The notes beneath the pieces were generated by a model. It saw only the letters and a program-made list of their open reading frames with translations. It searched no databases and had not been told where the DNA came from. Of a stretch of 64,000 nucleotides of DNA, positions 33,455-41,790 are shown piece after piece (the stretch's first letter is position 1; every line of letters starts with the position of its first letter). The stretch is from Paenibacillus doosanensis. GTDB lineage: Bacteria; Bacillota; Bacilli; Paenibacillales; NBRC-103111. The position numbers were made by a program, and so were the translations under genes. Location of the stretch: positions 39,974 to 103,973 of the forward strand of contig NZ_JANYUY010000027.1 of NCBI RefSeq assembly GCF_025060755.1. The letters run 5' to 3'.

Positions 33455-35467
33455 TTAGCGGCGGGAGCGTTCCAGCGCAGGCACAGGCTCCTCCGACTTC
33501 GCGGAGAGCAGAAAAGAAGGAAGCTCCTCGCGCAGCAGCCAGGTGATGAAGCACTTGCGGCGAGCCGTCTCCATCTGCTGAAACAACGTGTAGGCAGCAT
33601 GCTGGAAAACAGCCGCAGGGTCTTCCTTGCCGTACACATGCTGCTCAACGCTCCACCGCACATCCTTCATTTGATCGAGATGCTCGGCCCAGTAGCGGTC
33701 GAGCATGTCCATATACGTCTGCCGCCACAGGGGAAGACGCTCTGCGGCGGCGGGATCGGCGGTCACCGCATGCCAGATGTCTCCCCATATCTGCAAGAGG
33801 CCCGGTACCCCGTGCAGCGCCCCTCTTCGATCTTCGGGGGCAGGCGAACCGCTCCGTTCAACCAGCTTGCGCAGATGCTCCAAATCCTTCTGAACGGAAT
33901 GGGAACCGAGCCGCTTCATCTCCGATATGCCGAACTGAACATACCGGTCGAGCAACGGAAGCACTCGCTCCTTGAGCCACAGCTCGTCGCGAACGGAGTA
34001 GACGGTCTGCATCTGCTCACGGACCACTTCGTCGAACCATATTTGACGGCTGCGCGAACGCCCGGAAGCATGATGCAAACTGGCATGAAGCCGGTCGAAT
34101 AATTGCCGGATTTCCTTCTCCGCTTTGCGGATCGGTTTGCGCGATTGCTTGTACATCTCTCTTTCCTCCTCGGCCCGCTCTTCGATCAGCGCGTCTTCGA
34201 GCGACAGAAACTTGCAGAATCGCCCGGGAGTATCCGGTCCACCCGAACAGGACTTCAGCCTCTGCAGCGTTCTGGCGCTTGCATGCATTTCAGCGGCTAT
34301 GACGAATAAACCGCCCGCCGGGGCGTCCGCTTCCTCCTCCGGGGCCGCGGCGATACCTCCGACCGCCTCGCTGGCTGCCAGCGTAATCGCGCCCTCCCTG
34401 ACGGCAGTCTTAAGCCATGCCGCATTATCGGCAGCGCCGGAAGGATAGAGCGCTGCGAACGGGAGCTCCGCTTCTCGCAGCCGCTCAGCCAGCAGCACCG
34501 CTTCGCTCAGCGTAGCGATCCCGATCAGCACCGGCTGTCCGCTGGCGTGGCGCCCGGCGACTTCCTCCACAAGCGCGGAGCGCTTCTCCTGCGCAGTCAC
34601 GAAGATCCGCTCGGGATCTTCCTCCATCCTGCAGCCGGACTCGGACGGAATGGCGACGCAGCTCAGCTTGTACCAGCCGCTGATCTCTTCCGTTCCCTCT
34701 CCGAGCGGCCCTGTCAGTCCGGTCGCCTTTTTATACTGCGTAATATATTGATAAGCGGTCATTTCCGCCCGGATCGCGGACGGGCTTTCCTCCGGGGACG
34801 CCTCCGTGACCGTAACGGGCGTGAGCGCCTCGTCGAGCAGAACCGCGTCCGCTTCGTGAATAATCGCAAAAGCGGGCGGCCGCTGCACGCGCCCGAGCAG
34901 CGTAAGCGACAGATGATCGCGCAAATAATCAAGTCCGAACTGGCGCCAGTCTCCGTACGTCATGCTTTGCCTGTATGCGTTCTTCTTATCCGCCGGGGAC
35001 AGCTCCTTGCCGTTCAGACCCGCCGTCAACCCGAGCAGTTCATAAACCGGGCTCGCCTGAGCATAATCCCGCTTTGCCGCGCACTCGCTTTCCGACATGA
35101 CATGGACGCCGCAGTTCAACAAAGAATACCATGAAGCGGGAAGGGTCGCCGTGAGCGCTCTGTTCATTCCCGCGGGAAGCTCGGCGCAGTAACCCAGGGA
35201 CAGCATCCAGCCTGCGGCCAGCTGCTGCTCCTGCAGCTCGGTTTGCCATACTCTGCGCATCGCTTCCTGGATCGAAGCGAACAGAACGTATTTGTTCTCC
35301 AACACAGCCCTGCTGTCGGGAAGCACGGCCCTGAGACCGGTCACGAGCTGAGACAATCCTCTGTCGTTGACGATTTTCAAACGAAGCTGCTGCTCGTGAA
35401 TCCGGTCCAGATGATCGTCGATTTTTTCCTTTTTTAACCCCGCTGTCTGTCTAACCCATGCTCGCAT
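33455..35467 (-). CDS. Degenerate SecA paralogue (SecA-like pseudoATPase)
   Basis: 670 residues; canonical SecA is about 800-840. The SecA framework is clear: ALTATLPA (SecA LVATLPA), MTYGDWRQFGLDYLRDHLS, QRPPAFAIIHEADAVLLDEA, ATGLTGPL, GQPVLIGIATLSEA, FCKFLSLEDALIEE, and C-terminal AEHLDQMKDVRWSVEQHVYG. All ATP motifs are altered: Walker A MKTGEGKT is LPAGMNRA (~96-105), Walker B DEVD is HEAD, and motif VI QLRGRAGRQGDPG is QRLKSCSGGPDTPG, without its arginines. Only ~30 residues separate the Walker B region from the TGLTG motif, so the preprotein cross-linking domain is absent; so is the C-terminal zinc motif. It is not a simple pseudogene: the frame is open throughout. The likely role is regulatory or structural at the Sec machinery. 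Confidence 0.82.
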   Translation of the reverse strand: MRAWVRQTAGLKKEKIDDHLDRIHEQQLRLKIVNDRGLSQLVTGLRAVLPDSRAVLENKYVLFASIQEAMRRVWQTELQEQQLAAGWMLSLGYCAELPAGMNRALTATLPASWYSLLNCGVHVMSESECAAKRDYAQASPVYELLGLTAGLNGKELSPADKKNAYRQSMTYGDWRQFGLDYLRDHLSLTLLGRVQRPPAFAIIHEADAVLLDEALTPVTVTEASPEESPSAIRAEMTAYQYITQYKKATGLTGPLGEGTEEISGWYKLSCVAIPSESGCRMEEDPERIFVTAQEKRSALVEEVAGRHASGQPVLIGIATLSEAVLLAERLREAELPFAALYPSGAADNAAWLKTAVREGAITLAASEAVGGIAAAPEEEADAPAGGLFVIAAEMHASARTLQRLKSCSGGPDTPGRFCKFLSLEDALIEERAEEEREMYKQSRKPIRKAEKEIRQLFDRLHASLHHASGRSRSRQIWFDEVVREQMQTVYSVRDELWLKERVLPLLDRYVQFGISEMKRLGSHSVQKDLEHLRKLVERSGSPAPEDRRGALHGVPGLLQIWGDIWHAVTADPAAAERLPLWRQTYMDMLDRYWAEHLDQMKDVRWSVEQHVYGKEDPAAVFQHAAYTLFQQMETARRKCFITWLLREELPSFLLSAKSEEPVPALERSRR

Positions 35468-35582
35468 GAAAAAACCATCTCTACTTTCTACTTATTGATC
35501 TGCCTGATATTGCGGTCTGCTTTTCATTATAACAACCGTTTCTAAACAAATTCTGAAACTAGAGAAGCGAGCGGATAACGAA

Positions 35583-35625
35583 ATGGCGGCCGCTTCTCAG
35601 ACCTATAATCTGAGGCGGCCGCCAT
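35583..35625 (-). terminator. Strong hairpin downstream of the SDR gene
   Basis: ATGGCGGCCGC...TCAGA pairs with TCTGAG...GCGGCCGCCAT, a 15-plus-bp stem with a small internal mismatch. T content after it is modest on either strand; it most likely ends the SDR transcript. Confidence 0.65.
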
Positions 35626-35677
35626 TCTTGTTTTGCTGTTTCGTTAAACCTTGGGTTCGCGGGGATTTACCTTGCGA

Positions 35678-36427
35678 TTATTTGAACGAAGCGTAGCCTT
35701 GGTCAGCCATAACGACGCTTCCGTTAATCGCTTCCGCTTCGTCCATTGAGATCAGGTAGACGGTATTAGCTACGGTTTCCGGCCGGGTCAGCTCGCCGCC
35801 CATCACTTTTTGCTTCATGCTTTCAAGCATGCCCTTATCCTTGAATCCTTGAATGATCGGCGTATCTACGGCGCCCGGAGCTACCGCTACGACGCGGATG
35901 CCGTATGGAGCCAATTCCAGCGCGGCCGACTTGCTCATCATGATGACAGCGCCTTTGGTCGCATGATAAGCGAAGGTTCCCGGCGACGCCAGAAACCCGA
36001 ATACCGACGCCGTGTTAATAATGACCCCGCGGATACCCAGCTCCTTCATCGCTTTGCCCGCCGCTATAATGCCGTAGGCTACTCCATGCTGATTGACATT
36101 GATCGTGCGGTGGTACAAATCCATATTTTGCTCCAAGACAGGGCCCGCTCCGCCGATCCCGGCATTGTTGAACATGACGTCGATACGGCCGTATGCGGCG
36201 ACGGCTTGCTGAACGAGGGCCTCCACGCTCTCCTGCTTCGATACGTCCACTTGAACGAATAGAGCTTCTCCGCCTGCCTGCTTGATCATTTCCGCCGTCT
36301 CCGCTCCGCCGGCTTCATTATAATCGGCTACGACGACTCGGTCTCCTTTTCGCGCGAAGGTCAGACAAGCTTGCCGCCCGATCCCGCTGGCTCCCCCTGT
36401 AATTACCGCTACACGCTGCGTTGCCAT
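35678..36427 (-). CDS. Short-chain dehydrogenase/reductase
   Basis: 249 residues, classical SDR. The Rossmann motif is TGGASGIGRQA, followed by NNAG, and catalytic Ser/Tyr/Lys are in NTASVFGFLASPGTFAYHATKGA (Y-x-x-x-K as YHATK). VVVADYNEAGG, with Asp after the second strand, suggests NAD(H) preference. The C-terminal GSVVMADQGYASFK replaces the common DGG motif. Substrate is unknown; relatives act on secondary alcohols and ketones. GGAGG precedes the ATG. It appears monocistronic, with a very AT-rich promoter region upstream (36470-36535). Confidence 0.92.
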   Translation of the reverse strand: MATQRVAVITGGASGIGRQACLTFARKGDRVVVADYNEAGGAETAEMIKQAGGEALFVQVDVSKQESVEALVQQAVAAYGRIDVMFNNAGIGGAGPVLEQNMDLYHRTINVNQHGVAYGIIAAGKAMKELGIRGVIINTASVFGFLASPGTFAYHATKGAVIMMSKSAALELAPYGIRVVAVAPGAVDTPIIQGFKDKGMLESMKQKVMGGELTRPETVANTVYLISMDEAEAINGSVVMADQGYASFK

Positions 36428-36537
36428 GCTGCGACGCCTCCTTCAAATCGTTATGTGATTATGGCTACATTGTATCCCTGATCACAATTTAAGTAAATTT
36501 ATGCTTAGTTAATATTCATTAAGTTATATTTAAGTGA

Positions 36538-36651
36538 ACAAATCCCCCAAACGTGACGTGATGCTCTGAAGCTTATTCCAATTACTTTCGGGGGAGCCCC
36601 CGGATACCCACAGGATATTGCTGCGCATCATTTCCTAAACAACAAAAAAAA
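36538..36651. repeat. Modular intergenic repeat, copy 2 (short form)
   Basis: Carries the same blocks as 8498-8742 with spacers of one base each: A at 36538-36551, B at 36553-36579 (identical over 27 bases), C at 36581-36651. Block C includes CGGGGGAGCCCCCG, which can form a tight hairpin here but not in copy 1. TGATGC in block B can pair with GCATCA in block C, and CCCCC of A with GGGGG of C; the two pairings would cross as in a pseudoknot. It abuts the T-tract of the LysR gene terminator at 36643-36674. Confidence 0.75.
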
Positions 36652-36674
36652 CAGACCCTCGGCGGATCTGTTCG
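36643..36674 (-). terminator. Terminator of the LysR gene
   Basis: Read on the minus strand, AACAGATCC/GGGTCTGTT forms a stem around a GC-rich loop and is followed by TTTTTTTT. The T-tract merges with repeat copy 2. Confidence 0.8.
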
Positions 36675-36722
36675 TAAACGAATAACGGCAGCGGCGGCCG
36701 GGGATTCTATGAATCAGCGCGA

Positions 36723-37625
36723 TTACAGCTTCTGCAGTTCGTGCTTTAATTTGTTGACGAAAATTTTGGCCGTGTTGGACAACCGCTTGTCCTTGGCTCC
36801 GACCCAGCTTAAATGAATCGGCACTTGAAGCGTCGGTTCCAGCTCGATGATGACGAAATCGTCCCGCAGATGCTCCGGCTGATTATAAAATGAGAAATCG
36901 ATCCCGACGGTAATCGCCGCGCCGCCCTGTACCGCAATACGGATGGCGTCTTTATTATTGGTCGAAAACAGGATTTGCACCGGTCCGTAACGCTGCTCGA
37001 TGCGTTCCATGTACCACTTTAAATAATCGTCGTTATACAGCACCAGCGGATGCTTGCTCAATTCTTCGGGAGAGATGCTTTTATTTAGGGCAAGCGCGGA
37101 TTTGCGGCTGACGCACGCAACCATTCTGCCTTCCAGAAGCGGATCGATCGTTAACCCGGCGTGCTTCTCCCCGTGCTCCTCGAACATAATAATAAGCCCC
37201 ATATCCAGCTTGTTATGGCGAATATCGTCGATAATCTCTTGCGTGCCTTTCTCGAAAAGCTCCAGCCGCACGTGCGGGTAATCCTTTTTGTAGCCGATTA
37301 TCGCGTTCATATACAACGTCAGCGGCCCCGGAATCGTAGCCAGACGAAGCTCCCCGCGCTGCACGTTCGAATAGCTGACAGCCTCTTCTTTCAGCTCTTG
37401 AAGCTTGCCGAGCACCTCAAGCGCCTTGCCGATAATAACTTCTCCTTCGGCCGTAGGAGCCGCTCCCAGGCGGGATCTGGTAAACAGGGCAACTCCCAGC
37501 TCGGCCTCCAGATTCGAGATCGACTGGCTGACTGCCGATAACGTCACGTGAAGATTGTTCGCCGCCCCGGTCAAGGAGCCCGTCTTGGCCACTTCCACTA
37601 TACATTCCAGCTGTTCCAAGTGCAT
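36723..37625 (-). CDS. LysR family transcriptional regulator
   Basis: 300 residues. Helix-turn-helix at residues ~15-40 (GSLTGAANNLHVTLSAVSQS), then LEAELGVALFTRSR and an effector domain. It is divergent from the broken monooxygenase at 37765, with 139 bases between, so it probably controlled that gene. Because the target is now a pseudogene, the regulator may have lost its main local role or serve other genes. No N-terminal signal; cytoplasmic. The effector is unknown. Confidence 0.88.
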   Translation of the reverse strand: MHLEQLECIVEVAKTGSLTGAANNLHVTLSAVSQSISNLEAELGVALFTRSRLGAAPTAEGEVIIGKALEVLGKLQELKEEAVSYSNVQRGELRLATIPGPLTLYMNAIIGYKKDYPHVRLELFEKGTQEIIDDIRHNKLDMGLIIMFEEHGEKHAGLTIDPLLEGRMVACVSRKSALALNKSISPEELSKHPLVLYNDDYLKWYMERIEQRYGPVQILFSTNNKDAIRIAVQGGAAITVGIDFSFYNQPEHLRDDFVIIELEPTLQVPIHLSWVGAKDKRLSNTAKIFVNKLKHELQKL

Positions 37626-37764
37626 TCTAGCCTCACCCTTTAGCCTAGCTTAATATACGATCAGCAGGTTTAACTGTCACTTCACTATAAATCAGTTGTA
37701 CACTGATAGCAAGAACGTTATACGCAGTTCGTTCATTCGGCATTTCAGAGAGGAGACTTAAACT

Positions 37765-37988
37765 ATGGTCGTCATTCATGCTCCCGTCAAGAGGAAGGCA
37801 ATATCGGATATCGGCTGTTTGAAGCCGTCGATCAGGAGAACGCCGTTCTTTTTGTAGAAACATGGGCCGATTCGGCGGCGCTGGAACGCCATGCCCGAAG
37901 CTCGCATTTTACCGGTTTTGTCCAATCGGTTCAAGCCGATCTGGCGGGGCCCTTCCAACCCGAAATTTTTCATGTGGTCCGACATTAA
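37765..37988 (+). pseudogene. Broken ABM-family quinol monooxygenase gene
   Basis: An intact AGAGGAG ribosome site and ATG are followed by MVVIHA, the usual start of YgiN-type antibiotic biosynthesis monooxygenases. That frame stops after 30 codons. The next frame reads CSRQEEGNIGYRLFEAVDQ, then VLFVETWADSAALERHARSS and SHFTGFVQSV to TAA at 37988, which is the family's middle and C-terminal part. About 20 expected residues (the first helix) are missing at the junction near 37780. This is best explained by an internal deletion that also shifted the frame. It is divergent from a LysR gene. Confidence 0.75.
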
Positions 37989-38017
37989 ATAGTTTCCGCA
38001 AGCCGGGCTCCGGTTCG

Positions 38018-38048
38018 ATCCGCCCGCCGCACGTGGCGGCAGGCGGAT
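38018..38048. terminator. Convergent-end hairpin
   Basis: ATCCGCC...GGCGGAT with an inner GCCGC/GCGGC pairing lies between the monooxygenase pseudogene and the convergent secreted-protein gene. It has no T-run on either strand, so terminator function is uncertain. Confidence 0.45.
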
Positions 38049-38060
38049 ATTCCCCGTACG

Positions 38061-41000
38061 TTAATTCATCTCATGGAGTAAAGCTTCTGCGTCGCGAATC
38101 AGATAGGAAGCGGCCTCGCTCGATATATGCTTTCCTTGCTGAGCTTTCACAAATTGGATAAAGCCGCTCAAATCATCCCGATCCAGCTTATGGCTTAAGC
38201 TGTCCGAAGTTCCGTTCGCTTTGATCCAGCCTTTATCGACGAACTTGCCTATGAGGGCTTGAATCGACTCCCGGCTTGCGGCGGTTTTGAAGCTTACGCT
38301 TTTGATGCTTTCATTGCCGGCAGAATCGGCCGCGTGGACGGTAAACAGGTGCTCTCCTAGCGGAAGCGCGAACATCTCTATATTATCCAGACTCTGAACA
38401 TTTCGGCCGTCCAGTTGAATCAGGGCGCCGTTTTCTTGTACGCCGGACAAATTGTCCTGCACGCTGACCTGAAACGTTGCCGCCGAGGCGTCGCTAACGT
38501 ACACCGAGTCTGTAACGGTCGAAGCGATATCGATGTTCGGCGGCGCAGTGTCGAGGTTGACCGTCAACTCCTTGACCGCTTCCGCATTGCCCGCGGCATC
38601 GGAAGATTTGTAAAATACGTGATACGTACCGTCCTGACTGAATGTAAGCGGATCGCGGTAAGCGGTCCATTCCGCTTCATTGTTGATCGTATATTCGGTG
38701 GATTGCACCCCCGATAAATCATCCTCGGCCTGAAGGCTGACCGTTACGGGCTTCACATACCAGCCGTTCAACCCTTCGGAGCCGCTTGGCGCGATAACCG
38801 CCGTCGTTTGCGGAGCCGTAAGATCTTGCCGTCCTTCGTCTCCATAGACGATAAACTCATAGCAGGAAGCGCTTCCTCCGCTGTAGCTGGAGCCGGTTAC
38901 GGTCACTCTGACATACCGGTAAGTCTCGTCAAAGCTATCTGTCGTCAAGCCCTGGGTCGTATTCCCCGTCCTGTCCAGAATGGTCGTATAGGTCGCATCG
39001 TCGTTGCTGCCCTCGATAATATACCGGTACGACCTAGGGTAAGTCGTGCTGTTATACCAGTAGCTTTCGAGCTTCGTTATATTCATGCTGCTGCCGAGGT
39101 CGACCTTCCACCATTGAGGATAGCTGTTCGTAACCGCGGCCCATCGGGTAGCGGCATTGCCGTCGTTGGCGTTGCTGACAGCATTGCCCGCTTGCACCGA
39201 GCTGGCCGTAGCCGTCTTGCCCTGCGATACGATACCCGACCGGGTCGCCGCGCTGACCGGCACACTCCATATGCCCGCCCCGGCGCTGTTTGTGGCCCTT
39301 ACCTGATACGTGTGGGCGGAGTTGGCCGCAAGCCCCATATGCGCATAGGGGCTACTTACGCCGCCGACTACCGCTCCGTCAACCAATAAGTCATAGCCCG
39401 CGGCTCCCGCCGACGCGTTCCAGCTAACATTAATCTGCGACATGCTCGCCGGCGCCGCCGTCAAACCGGTCGGCGCGGACGGCAAATTCGATGCCGCCGG
39501 AGCGATCGTAACGACCTGAGGATTGCCGGCGCCGAACTTCATGCCCTGCAGAGCGGCTTGACCCGCGACAAATTCGACGCCCAACGCGCTTGCGCGATTG
39601 ACCAGCCTGTATTGGGCAATCCCGCTCAAGCTTGTGTTCGTGGCCGCAGCAATCACGGAAGAAGAAGACGCAGGCGTAAGATAGGCCGGAGCGGCGTTGC
39701 CGACTGGAAGAAGATACCACTGATCGCTGCCGGCTGCCGCTCCGTTGCCCCCGTTGGCGCCTGGATCGGCATCCGCGTCCGGCGCGCCGGAAATAACTGC
39801 CGCTCCCATCGCCCGCGTCGTAGCCGCCGAAGTCCCGGACACCTTCAGAACCATTCCCGTATCGACGTTCTGCAACCTGTAAAACCCGCTAGGCTTGGAA
39901 GGGTCGAATTCATCGGGGACGGGAATGAATTGCCACCGGTCGGACAAACCGTCCTTGAGCGCATGTCCGCCAATCGAAAGCGTGTAGGCGGCAGACGGAG
40001 TAATAGCGGCGTCATCCTGGTCCTTCGGCGGATTGTAAGCCGAGTAGTACGTCTGTCCGGGGCCGGGATCGGCGATGGAATAATTGATTTGTTTGCCGGA
40101 CAGATCGGAGATCGTCCTGAACGAGTAACCGCTGACTTGCTGATTGGTCAAGCTGCCCGTGTCGATTTGTGACAAGTAGCTGCCTACGGTCGCGGGAAGT
40201 TTGCCTACGATTTTGAACGTATCCGGAGCGCCCAAATCGTCGGTCTCGTATACGTATCCGTCATAGCCGACGGAGCGGTATTTGCCGCTGTATACGTTAA
40301 AGGAAAAAGCGTTCTCGTATTGCGTGTTGACCGGAACGAACAGCCTTTGGGTCGCCGTATTTTTAAATATCGGGGTGCTGCCGCCGGGCGTTACGGAAGC
40401 CAGGTAGCCGGTCGAGTTGTTTTCTTGCTTGATGCTTATTTTGCCGCCGTCGACGGACACGGTCACGGCAGCGTCCAGAGCGGGGTCGGAGTAAGAAACG
40501 GAAGGAACGCTGTCTCCGTTCGCATTTTTTATCGTGCCGCTGACGGTATTGGCCGTATACGCGCTGCCTGCGGCATCTTTGAACGTAAAGACTCCGCCGC
40601 TCGGAATTTTTTCGTAGCTGATGTCAAGAGGCGAGCCGTCCATTCCGGTCCCCGTAAGCGTAAGACTGTCGGTCTCCGGTATATAGTTGACTGTAAGATT
40701 ATGGTCGCTGCCGGCGCCCATCGGGCTTCCGATCCATCCTGCGTACCCTTTCAGCGCGGAGCGGGTCCATGTCCCGTTATACCATACATCCCATGAGCCT
40801 TCGGCCATCTTGGCGCTTATCGGAGAACGGGCGAGGCTGAAATAGGTCAGAATATTGCTGTAGCCCGGTTTCCAGTTGATATGGTTATTGTAGAGAACAT
40901 AGAAGTACCCGTTGACGTTGTCGACGAAAAAGCGGGTGCCCGCTACGCCGTAAGACCAGGTTGAGCCCGGAAAATTACTCGCGGTGGCCGCTTCGTTGCC

Positions 41001-41627
41001 GTCGTTCCACGGCGAAGTGGCGACCTGGCCGATCAGCTTCCAGGTGCTGCCTTTATCGGTCGAGTAGGCGGCCAAGACGCGGTTGTTATGGAGGCCCGAG
41101 GCAATTCTCTCGTTCGTCGTCGGATTGCCCGCGGCAAACGGGTTGAACTGGTATTCATCGTTGGTCAGCGCATACCAATACCCCGTATCCGGGTCGATCC
41201 AGACGCCGATCCCGTCGTTATGGTCATCCTGATAAGGGGTCGGAATGCCGTATGTTTCGTCGAGTTTGTAATTGATCGTTCCCGGTCTGTTCCAGTAGGA
41301 ATTATAGGTTGTGGCAGCGCCCCAATCGGTATTCAATGCTCCCAAGTCCGTATGGGTGTTGGATTTGATCCAGGAACCCCCGCTATCCGATTGCTCGTAA
41401 TTCGCTACCGAGTACATCCAATGAAACTCTCCGTCCTTGTCGACGAAAGCCGAGCCCGCAATATCGGCTTTCCCTGAAGCGAGACCGGGAACTGTCGCTT
41501 GCTGCACGTAAGTCGGAAATTTCTCCGCCGCCGCATAAGCGGCGGGCAGCCCTCCCGCCGCCGGAACCGTTAGGAATGCGGCAAGCACCCATCGTGCCGC
41601 CAATTTCAGTTGTTTCGGAATACGCAT
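38061..41627 (-). CDS. Large secreted multidomain carbohydrate-active protein
   Basis: About 1188 residues. Signal peptide 1-34 (Ala-Tyr-Ala-Ala site). Residues ~35-560 resemble a sialidase/arabinanase-like beta-propeller (repeated GYWYALTNDEY, FYVLYNNH-type strands). A ricin-like lectin follows (~565-645), then fibronectin III (~715-790), an F5/8 type C / CBM32 module (~795-925, QWWKVDLGSSMNITKLESYW), two Ig-like domains (~935-1114) and a C-terminal FIMAH-like domain (~1114-1188, IQALIGKFVDKGWI). The ATG at 41627 follows GGAGG at seven bases; longer frames lack a ribosome site. It lies 163 bases downstream of the GH95-like gene and probably acts first on an extracellular glycan. The catalytic class is not certain. 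Confidence 0.82.
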   Translation of the reverse strand: MRIPKQLKLAARWVLAAFLTVPAAGGLPAAYAAAEKFPTYVQQATVPGLASGKADIAGSAFVDKDGEFHWMYSVANYEQSDSGGSWIKSNTHTDLGALNTDWGAATTYNSYWNRPGTINYKLDETYGIPTPYQDDHNDGIGVWIDPDTGYWYALTNDEYQFNPFAAGNPTTNERIASGLHNNRVLAAYSTDKGSTWKLIGQVATSPWNDGNEAATASNFPGSTWSYGVAGTRFFVDNVNGYFYVLYNNHINWKPGYSNILTYFSLARSPISAKMAEGSWDVWYNGTWTRSALKGYAGWIGSPMGAGSDHNLTVNYIPETDSLTLTGTGMDGSPLDISYEKIPSGGVFTFKDAAGSAYTANTVSGTIKNANGDSVPSVSYSDPALDAAVTVSVDGGKISIKQENNSTGYLASVTPGGSTPIFKNTATQRLFVPVNTQYENAFSFNVYSGKYRSVGYDGYVYETDDLGAPDTFKIVGKLPATVGSYLSQIDTGSLTNQQVSGYSFRTISDLSGKQINYSIADPGPGQTYYSAYNPPKDQDDAAITPSAAYTLSIGGHALKDGLSDRWQFIPVPDEFDPSKPSGFYRLQNVDTGMVLKVSGTSAATTRAMGAAVISGAPDADADPGANGGNGAAAGSDQWYLLPVGNAAPAYLTPASSSSVIAAATNTSLSGIAQYRLVNRASALGVEFVAGQAALQGMKFGAGNPQVVTIAPAASNLPSAPTGLTAAPASMSQINVSWNASAGAAGYDLLVDGAVVGGVSSPYAHMGLAANSAHTYQVRATNSAGAGIWSVPVSAATRSGIVSQGKTATASSVQAGNAVSNANDGNAATRWAAVTNSYPQWWKVDLGSSMNITKLESYWYNSTTYPRSYRYIIEGSNDDATYTTILDRTGNTTQGLTTDSFDETYRYVRVTVTGSSYSGGSASCYEFIVYGDEGRQDLTAPQTTAVIAPSGSEGLNGWYVKPVTVSLQAEDDLSGVQSTEYTINNEAEWTAYRDPLTFSQDGTYHVFYKSSDAAGNAEAVKELTVNLDTAPPNIDIASTVTDSVYVSDASAATFQVSVQDNLSGVQENGALIQLDGRNVQSLDNIEMFALPLGEHLFTVHAADSAGNESIKSVSFKTAASRESIQALIGKFVDKGWIKANGTSDSLSHKLDRDDLSGFIQFVKAQQGKHISSEAASYLIRDAEALLHEMN

Positions 41628-41790
41628 ACGATTACCTCCTCGTACAGTCATTGTCGAAGGCGCCTTCGTCGTCCTTCGTTTCGTTCCTCCGGCGGAGCAT
41701 AATTCGGCTCCAAATGTCTCTGTCCAGACACGGCCGGCTATGCCCTGTTTGCTTGAGTCCTTCCGCATCACCTCCTTTCGGCGCTTCAAA

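Noticed and set aside
33455..35467. Accessory translocase SecA2 as the identity of the SecA-like gene
   Set aside because: SecA2 proteins keep functional ATPase motifs; this one has none.
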